DNA of 5,916 bases from positions 1 to 5,916 of the forward strand of contig JAEOST010000111.1 in assembly GCA_016840245.1 (NCBI GenBank), given 5' to 3'. Within the stretch, counting starts at the first letter, position 1. Each line of letters begins with the position of its first letter. A model generated the notes under the pieces. The model was not told the origin of the DNA. It saw only the letters and a program-made list of their open reading frames with translations, and did not search any database. This stretch comes from Candidatus Thorarchaeota archaeon (GTDB taxonomy: Archaea; Asgardarchaeota; Thorarchaeia; Thorarchaeales; Thorarchaeaceae). Made by a program: the position numbers and the translations under genes. Shown piece by piece: positions 1 to 3,827 of this stretch.

Positions 1-1
1 A

Positions 2-202
2 CGTGTTCTGATTATAGTCGAATCAATAATTGAATTCAACAGAGGTCACCCAGCAAGATGGCATCAAGTAATGGGCGAATGCTCAGATGCTGGGATTGAC
101 GCAGACCGCGCATCACATTTTGTTGATGTTCTCAAACGCGAGGGAGCATTGACAGAACAGGGAGGAGGACTAGTTATGAATGAGGAAGGTGTTATGACAT
201 GA
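2..202 (+). CDS. C-terminal fragment of a winged-helix protein, MCM-like tail (5' partial)
   Basis: Only the last 66 codons are present; the frame is open from base 2 and stops at TGA 200-202. The fragment begins with a hydrophobic helix (RVLIIVESIIEF), then a second helix (WHQVMGECSDAGID), a recognition-type helix (SHFVDVLKREGALTE) and a short hairpin (QGGGLVM). That order and the phrase 'GID...V..LKREG.L' resemble the C-terminal winged helix of archaeal MCM replicative helicases, which binds DNA and modulates the AAA+ ring. This is a family-pattern judgement from a short piece: other proteins ending in a winged helix, such as Cdc6-like ATPases or transcription regulators, are not excluded. 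The AAA+ part, if there is one, lies upstream of the window. The stop overlaps the next gene's start by four bases (ATGA), so the two are probably translationally coupled. Confidence 0.6.
   Translation, partial: RVLIIVESIIEFNRGHPARWHQVMGECSDAGIDADRASHFVDVLKREGALTEQGGGLVMNEEGVMT
187..191 (+). promoter_or_regulatory. Ribosome binding site for the 205-residue protein
   Basis: AGGTG lies seven bases before ATG 199, within the 3' coding end of the preceding gene. It matches the GGAGGTGAT-type anti-16S sequence and supports the chosen start. Confidence 0.6.
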
Positions 203-816
203 CAGCTAGTGCTGGACATTTCCAAGTACCTCAGGGTACACCAAATAGAAATTCAATCTCACTTGTCAATCTTATATTACGACATACTCCAACAAGGATA
301 ACTGTCATCCAGATGGCAGAGCATGATCCCAACCCAGAGCTGTTCGTGGTCACGACAGTGAATTGGAGGGACATGACAAAACCAATACTCCCACAATTAC
401 CAAGGATACTTGCATTTCTTGAGACCATGCGAGGAACAAGGGGTGTTCCAAGTAAGGTCTATCTTGATAGCGATGAAGGGCTCCAATTATTCATCCCAAC
501 GTCCACAAGGGCTTCAGAGATTCCGCCCACGGCAAGGGATGCAGTTCAGACATTGAGAGACCTAATTGAGAATACTTGTGAATTCGTCTTTAGTACCGCG
601 AGAGAGGTCGAGGAAACATTCTGGAATATAGCCATGAAGCGGGGCTTTAGCCCTGAAATTGTAGAGAGGATGGCGGTGAATGCAAAGGGGTACGAATCCT
701 CAGCAAATGTGCAACGTTTCAATGATCTCCTCCAACGATACTTCTCGATTAGATTTAGAATTCACACTGCAGAGTCGATGTTACAGTTGGAGGAGGCGCA
801 TTGGCAGAAACCGTAG
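199..816 (+). CDS. Hypothetical 205-residue protein, no recognised family
   Basis: The product is a soluble 205-residue protein with no signal peptide or membrane helix. The first ~100 residues alternate short hydrophobic strands and helices (ITVIQM near 34-39, LFVVTTVNW near 48-56, a helix near 64-78, VYLDSD near 87-92, LQLFIP near 95-100), which suggests a small alpha/beta domain. Residues ~110-205 are mainly helical and rich in charged residues, with ENTCEFVF holding the only cysteine. No zinc-finger, Walker or nuclease motif is visible. The ATG start is supported by AGGTG at 187-191, seven bases upstream, and by the ATGA overlap with the preceding stop. The end overlaps the helicase start by 16 bases. 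Its position between a putative DNA-binding protein and a helicase suggests an accessory role in DNA handling, but no function can be assigned from sequence. Confidence 0.85.
   Translation: MTASAGHFQVPQGTPNRNSISLVNLILRHTPTRITVIQMAEHDPNPELFVVTTVNWRDMTKPILPQLPRILAFLETMRGTRGVPSKVYLDSDEGLQLFIPTSTRASEIPPTARDAVQTLRDLIENTCEFVFSTAREVEETFWNIAMKRGFSPEIVERMAVNAKGYESSANVQRFNDLLQRYFSIRFRIHTAESMLQLEEAHWQKP
789..796 (+). promoter_or_regulatory. Strong ribosome binding site deciding the TTG start of the helicase
   Basis: GGAGGAGG sits four bases before TTG 801 (seven if the first GGAGG pairs). It lies inside the coding end of the preceding gene. It is the reason for accepting a TTG start; the FPYEPRP segment typical of the beginning of Rad3-family helicases then falls near residue 12. 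Confidence 0.7.
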
Positions 817-2756
817 CAGATCCACTCTCTTGGTTCCCATATGAACCACGTCCACAACAGGACAGGGCTGTCATTCTGGCAGCCAACACATATGCAAAGG
901 GAACAGTGGGTATGCTATCAGCTGACTGTGGAGTTGGTAAGACCATTGCTGCTCTAGCTGGTTACTTAGCAGCTCGTGGTGATGATCCTGACGGTAGGTT
1001 ATACGTTCTCACTCGGACTCATTCTCAATCTAGAGTCTTTGAGGAAGAATTGAATATTCTTAGAGAGTCTTTAGCTCATTCTCCAGTGACAGCTACAAGT
1101 ATGGTTTCACGTCGTCATGTCTGTCCGATTAGACACAGAATGGATACTGAATCTTCAACGGGTTTCATGCGTGGCTGTGCCACGATGATAAAGACCGGAC
1201 GCTGCACACACTATTGGAACTTCTACAAGAAGAAGAGTGAAGATGGAACTCCGATGATTCGAGAGGCAGCTAGAGAAGTTGTGGATGATTTGCTATCTAC
1301 AGGAGTTGTCACTCGGGAAATAGTAGAATCCGTAGCCGAGGATGAAGGAATATGTCCATATGAAATCCTAAGATGGTGCTCTCGGCAAAGTAAGATTATC
1401 ATTGGTCCGTATGTTTACCTCTTCAAGGAACGAATCAGGACTGCATTACTCTCAAGTATTGGTCATCCCCTTTCAGATGCTGATATTCTCGTTGATGAAG
1501 CACACAACCTCCCTGAACATGTACTCTCTTCAGAGGCTGCAAGTCTCTCAGGAGATGATCTACAGTGGTTACGTGACAATAGAGCTAACGTCAAAAAAGA
1601 CACAGGTGTCACATGGATTATCGAAGTAATCGACTTCCTTTGGGAGACCTTACTACTATCTCTTGACAAGCTAACAAAGACCCGTCCTGAAGTAGAACTC
1701 GACAAATGGCAGATACTACCACGTTTTGTGGATCCAGCATTCATTCAGGTGCTGATGGACAAGACCAGGATACTTGAGGGTGATGAGATACCCACAGAGA
1801 CTCCACTTGATAGACTGATTGAGTTTCTCTTCGCAGGCCTCAGAGCTTCTGAGAGTGACGATTGGCATGTAACAGCTTCATTAAATCAGAAATGGTCTGG
1901 AGAGTCCAGCATTTCAAATGGTATTCTGATGATTCGTCCTCTTAACGCGGCTGGATTGATTGCTCCAGTTCTTCGGGGAGCGAGAGCTGCGATGTTGATG
2001 TCTGGAACTTTTCGTCCAACAAAGCTCTACGCATCACTTATGGGTGTGACCGGAGCTCTTACTGAAGATCTTGGAAGTCCATATCCAAAGGCTTCGCGAC
2101 TTGTCTTGTTGGACCGTGACATTTCTACAAAATACACGAAGAGAGGACCTAATCTCTGGAGGTCTATTGCAGAGCGAATCGAGTCAGCCTTGATTACAAT
2201 GCCTGCAGAGAAGACTGCTCTCATTTCTTTTCCAAGTTACGAAGTAATGGAACAAGTGCTAAGCTACAACATTGACTGTGGCTTTAGAGAACGGATTGTT
2301 GAGAGTAGAGATGCAAGAATTGAGGACCTGAAGGAATGGGTCTATTCAGGACCAAAGGCTGTCTTCTTGGTATACGGAGGTAAGTTCAGCGAGGGTGTTG
2401 ACTTAGTTTCGAAAGGACAGTCATTAGTTGACATGATTATTGGTGTGGGGATTCCTTTCAGTCCTCCAACAAGTTACCAAAGAGCACTCCAAGATTGGTA
2501 TGAACGGCGCTTTGGAGAGGGAGCAGGATACTTCTATTCTTCTGTGATCCCCTCTGTACGGAAGGTCGTTCAACTTGTAGGAAGACTACGGAGATCTCCT
2601 GATGATTGGGGTATAGTTGTTCTTCTCGACCAGCGTTTTGAACGTCACATTAAGCTGTTTGGAGAAGATGTGATTTCTGATCTTTGGCCCTATCGCGGGG
2701 TCAATGAGATGCGTAACGCCATCACAACATTTCTAGAAATGAGGAGCGTGGGATGA
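801..2756 (+). CDS. XPD/Rad3-family superfamily 2 DNA helicase with iron-sulfur cluster motif
   Basis: This 651-residue protein shows the full Rad3/XPD helicase order. The start is FPYEPRPQQ (Q-motif-like region, ~12-20). Motif I is ADCGVGKT (41-48) and motif Ia is VLTRTHSQ (69-76). Four cysteines at 108, 126, 134 and 185 fit the FeS domain, the last in ICPYEILR. Motif II is VDEAHN (231-236), motif III MLMSGTFRP (398-406), the motif IV region ALISFPSYEVM (473-483), motif V GGKFSEGVD (526-534) and motif VI QLVGRLRRSPDDWG (591-604). Family members are ATP-dependent 5'-3' helicases in the cytoplasm that act in repair, transcription or replication-fork processing. Length is close to usual archaeal XPD. 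Cysteine spacing (17, 7 and 50 intervening residues) differs from human XPD in the second and third gaps, so this may be a paralog with its own role rather than the housekeeping XPD. It overlaps the preceding gene by 16 bases and its stop directly abuts the next ATG. Confidence 0.95.
   Translation: MAETVADPLSWFPYEPRPQQDRAVILAANTYAKGTVGMLSADCGVGKTIAALAGYLAARGDDPDGRLYVLTRTHSQSRVFEEELNILRESLAHSPVTATSMVSRRHVCPIRHRMDTESSTGFMRGCATMIKTGRCTHYWNFYKKKSEDGTPMIREAAREVVDDLLSTGVVTREIVESVAEDEGICPYEILRWCSRQSKIIIGPYVYLFKERIRTALLSSIGHPLSDADILVDEAHNLPEHVLSSEAASLSGDDLQWLRDNRANVKKDTGVTWIIEVIDFLWETLLLSLDKLTKTRPEVELDKWQILPRFVDPAFIQVLMDKTRILEGDEIPTETPLDRLIEFLFAGLRASESDDWHVTASLNQKWSGESSISNGILMIRPLNAAGLIAPVLRGARAAMLMSGTFRPTKLYASLMGVTGALTEDLGSPYPKASRLVLLDRDISTKYTKRGPNLWRSIAERIESALITMPAEKTALISFPSYEVMEQVLSYNIDCGFRERIVESRDARIEDLKEWVYSGPKAVFLVYGGKFSEGVDLVSKGQSLVDMIIGVGIPFSPPTSYQRALQDWYERRFGEGAGYFYSSVIPSVRKVVQLVGRLRRSPDDWGIVVLLDQRFERHIKLFGEDVISDLWPYRGVNEMRNAITTFLEMRSVG
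1122..1355 (+). other. Region encoding the predicted 4Fe-4S domain of the helicase (Cys108 to Cys185)
   Basis: Cysteines 108 (HVCPI), 126 (RGCATM), 134 (GRCTHYW) and 185 (ICPYEI) occupy the positions expected for the XPD FeS cluster, between motif Ia and motif II. The last is followed by the family-typical IIIGPYVYLF segment. A further cysteine at 193 lies nearby and is probably not a ligand. An extended charged helical insert separates Cys134 from Cys185. Confidence 0.8.
2741..2746 (+). promoter_or_regulatory. Ribosome binding site for the 66-residue membrane protein
   Basis: GAGGAG lies ten bases before ATG 2757, inside the last codons of the helicase gene. The downstream start follows the helicase stop without a gap, so coupling by a terminating ribosome is likely. 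Confidence 0.55.
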
Positions 2757-2957
2757 ATGGACTGGAAAATAGGTACTGCAGTAGTGCTATTCATGGCATT
2801 ATGGATAGTCGCGATTTTCGGACTTGTTGGAGTCAATATCGCAATCGGTTTGAGCGCATGGACGTGGTTGAGTATCTCAGCTTGGTACACTCTACGTTTC
2901 AATGACTCAACAGAATGTGAAACCATACCAACACTATTCGAGGGTGATATGGTTTGA
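2757..2957 (+). CDS. Small two-helix membrane protein (66 residues), family unknown
   Basis: Nearly all of the protein is hydrophobic. A first predicted membrane helix spans about residues 5-25 and a second about 27-46, separated by only a couple of residues, so it should form a tight hairpin. A short polar tail (47-66, with one cysteine and several acidic residues) follows. It lacks a cleavable signal peptide or any catalytic motif. It starts directly after the helicase stop and overlaps the next gene by four bases, so it belongs to the operon. Short hairpin proteins encoded just before a VirB4-type ATPase are known in conjugation systems (VirB3) and in the archaeal Ced DNA-import system (small CedA partners). 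That comparison rests on size, topology and position, not on sequence similarity. Confidence 0.8.
   Translation: MDWKIGTAVVLFMALWIVAIFGLVGVNIAIGLSAWTWLSISAWYTLRFNDSTECETIPTLFEGDMV
2940..2948 (+). promoter_or_regulatory. Ribosome binding site deciding the TTG start at 2954
   Basis: GAGGGTGAT is close to a full anti-16S match and ends five bases before TTG 2954. With the TTGA stop-start overlap it supports this TTG over later start codons. Confidence 0.65.
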
Positions 2958-3553
2958 GTAAGGTAGAGTCGTCTAATCTTCAGTGGGTATTACCAGCTGC
3001 CCTAGCAGCTGCTTGGGGCATCAGTCTGTCTATTCAACAATCGATAGACCAGCTAATAATAGCCATAACTGGAATGGCGACTCTGCTGGTTTTTCTCTAC
3101 ATTTACCGTAGTGCGCCTGAGAAACCAAAATTACTCTGGGATTCAAACAGAGGTATTCTAGGAATTATTCGTTCATGGAATGTCGAAGCTTGTTCAATGC
3201 GATTGATTGGTAGCATTCCATTAGGAATTGACCTGAGTCACTCTGCAACTAAGGTTCTATCGGCAATGAGTACACGTTATCATGAGGAAACTGGAGGAAC
3301 TCTCGAGTTTGTAGTCTGCAGACCTCTAGGTAACACGGGTACTCGTGTGGGTTTCATGGTATCACGTCGAGGAATTAGGTTGCCTGATGGACTCAAACGA
3401 CTTGATATTCTATCAGAGAAATTACTCGAAGACGTACTTCTCCTTGAGAGTGCGATGAGAGCTGCTTATCCTCACACGCCAATCGAAGTGGCGACGGTTG
3501 AGGATGTTGAGCTAGTCCGAAGCGGAGGTGTCGAGGCTATTGCAGAAGCTTAG
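2954..3553 (+). CDS. Membrane-anchored protein with N-terminal hairpin and VirB4-N-like soluble domain (199 residues)
   Basis: Two predicted membrane helices (about residues 10-27 and 33-51) form a hairpin. YRSAPEKPK follows, placing the remainder in the cytoplasm by the positive-inside rule. Residues ~60-199 form an alpha/beta domain: a strand leading into LGIDLSH (90-96), a helix, the strand TLEFVVCRP (116-124), the strand VGFMVSRRG (132-140), then a long helix (~145-172). The same order (hairpin, about 40 residues, 'G-hydrophobic-DL', helix, strand) occurs in the large downstream protein (hairpin 46-80, GFDL at 125-128, strand 152-159). I therefore suspect this is a shortened paralog of that protein's N-terminal half, with no ATPase domain. 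The TTG start is backed by GAGGGTGAT. It overlaps the gene before by 4 bases and the gene after by 14. No family is recognised with confidence. Confidence 0.85.
   Translation: MSKVESSNLQWVLPAALAAAWGISLSIQQSIDQLIIAITGMATLLVFLYIYRSAPEKPKLLWDSNRGILGIIRSWNVEACSMRLIGSIPLGIDLSHSATKVLSAMSTRYHEETGGTLEFVVCRPLGNTGTRVGFMVSRRGIRLPDGLKRLDILSEKLLEDVLLLESAMRAAYPHTPIEVATVEDVELVRSGGVEAIAEA
3524..3530 (+). promoter_or_regulatory. Ribosome binding site that favours TTG 3540 over GTG 3528
   Basis: GGAGGTG ends nine bases before TTG 3540, an ideal spacing. The in-frame GTG at 3528 lies inside this same sequence and has no binding site of its own. The frame is closed upstream by TAG at 3513-3515, so only these two starts compete. 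Confidence 0.65.
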
Positions 3554-3827
3554 TGGAACGACTGTACTCAGAATTCCCGATGGTCTTCGTACTGATGATC
3601 TCATGGAGAGCTTGGAAGTTGGTCATGGCTATCGCTGGACCAAATTAGTTGTTTCACCAAAGTTGTGGGCTCATGGAAATCCTCCAAGTGGTGAGCTACC
3701 TGAGGTTCTCATCATCGGAAGGAAGATTCTCCTAGATGATGGCGATACACATTCAATGCGTTTCAATCGTATGCTTCAGGCATTAAGCCATCGAAGTCAA
3801 ATTACAGGAGGAAGACGTCTTGAATAA
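3540..3827 (+). CDS. Small soluble hypothetical protein (95 residues)
   Basis: Translation from TTG 3540 gives 95 residues (99 if GTG 3528 is used). The protein has no membrane helix. Visible elements are a short strand (TVLRIP), a helix (DDLMESLEV), a strand (WTKLVVSP), a strand (EVLIIGRKILL) and a C-terminal helix (RFNRMLQALSHR) with a basic end. No catalytic motif is seen. It is sandwiched between the hairpin protein and the pseudo-ATPase, overlapping by 14 and 8 bases. Its '.L.hydrophobic-GR.L' segment weakly recalls YLAVGREL (255-262) in the downstream protein. The preceding 199-residue gene plus this one could therefore together cover what the downstream protein holds in residues ~45-270; this is inference from order and a few residues only. 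Function unknown. Confidence 0.8.
   Translation: MQKLSGTTVLRIPDGLRTDDLMESLEVGHGYRWTKLVVSPKLWAHGNPPSGELPEVLIIGRKILLDDGDTHSMRFNRMLQALSHRSQITGGRRLE
3806..3811 (+). promoter_or_regulatory. Ribosome binding site deciding the TTG start at 3820
   Basis: AGGAGG lies eight bases before TTG 3820. The next in-frame ATG codons (3880 and 3895) have no comparable sequence, so TTG is the better start and gives a 45-residue cytoplasmic leader before the membrane hairpin. Confidence 0.7.

Noticed and set aside
199..816. NurA-type nuclease partner of the HerA-like protein
   Set aside because: The 205-residue protein lacks any visible acidic RNase H-like nuclease pattern, is shorter than usual NurA, and lies far from the ATPase gene.
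1463..1744. Minus-strand open frame opposite the helicase
   Set aside because: It is antisense to conserved helicase sequence including the VDEAHN codons, has no binding site, and is low-complexity and serine-rich; a shadow.
801..2756. Type IV CRISPR-associated DinG helicase
   Set aside because: No CRISPR repeats or Cas-like proteins are visible in the window, and the four-cysteine FeS layout with ICPY fits XPD/Rad3.
3528..3539. GTG at 3528 as the start of the 95-residue protein
   Set aside because: The GTG is inside the GGAGGTG binding sequence and has none upstream; TTG 3540 has that sequence at ideal distance. The choice changes the product by four residues only.
3540..3827. Frameshifted continuation of the 199-residue gene (sequencing error or programmed frameshift)
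   Set aside because: No slippery run is seen at the junction and the second frame has its own strong binding site and start; overlapping separate genes is the simpler reading, though an ancestral split of one gene is possible.
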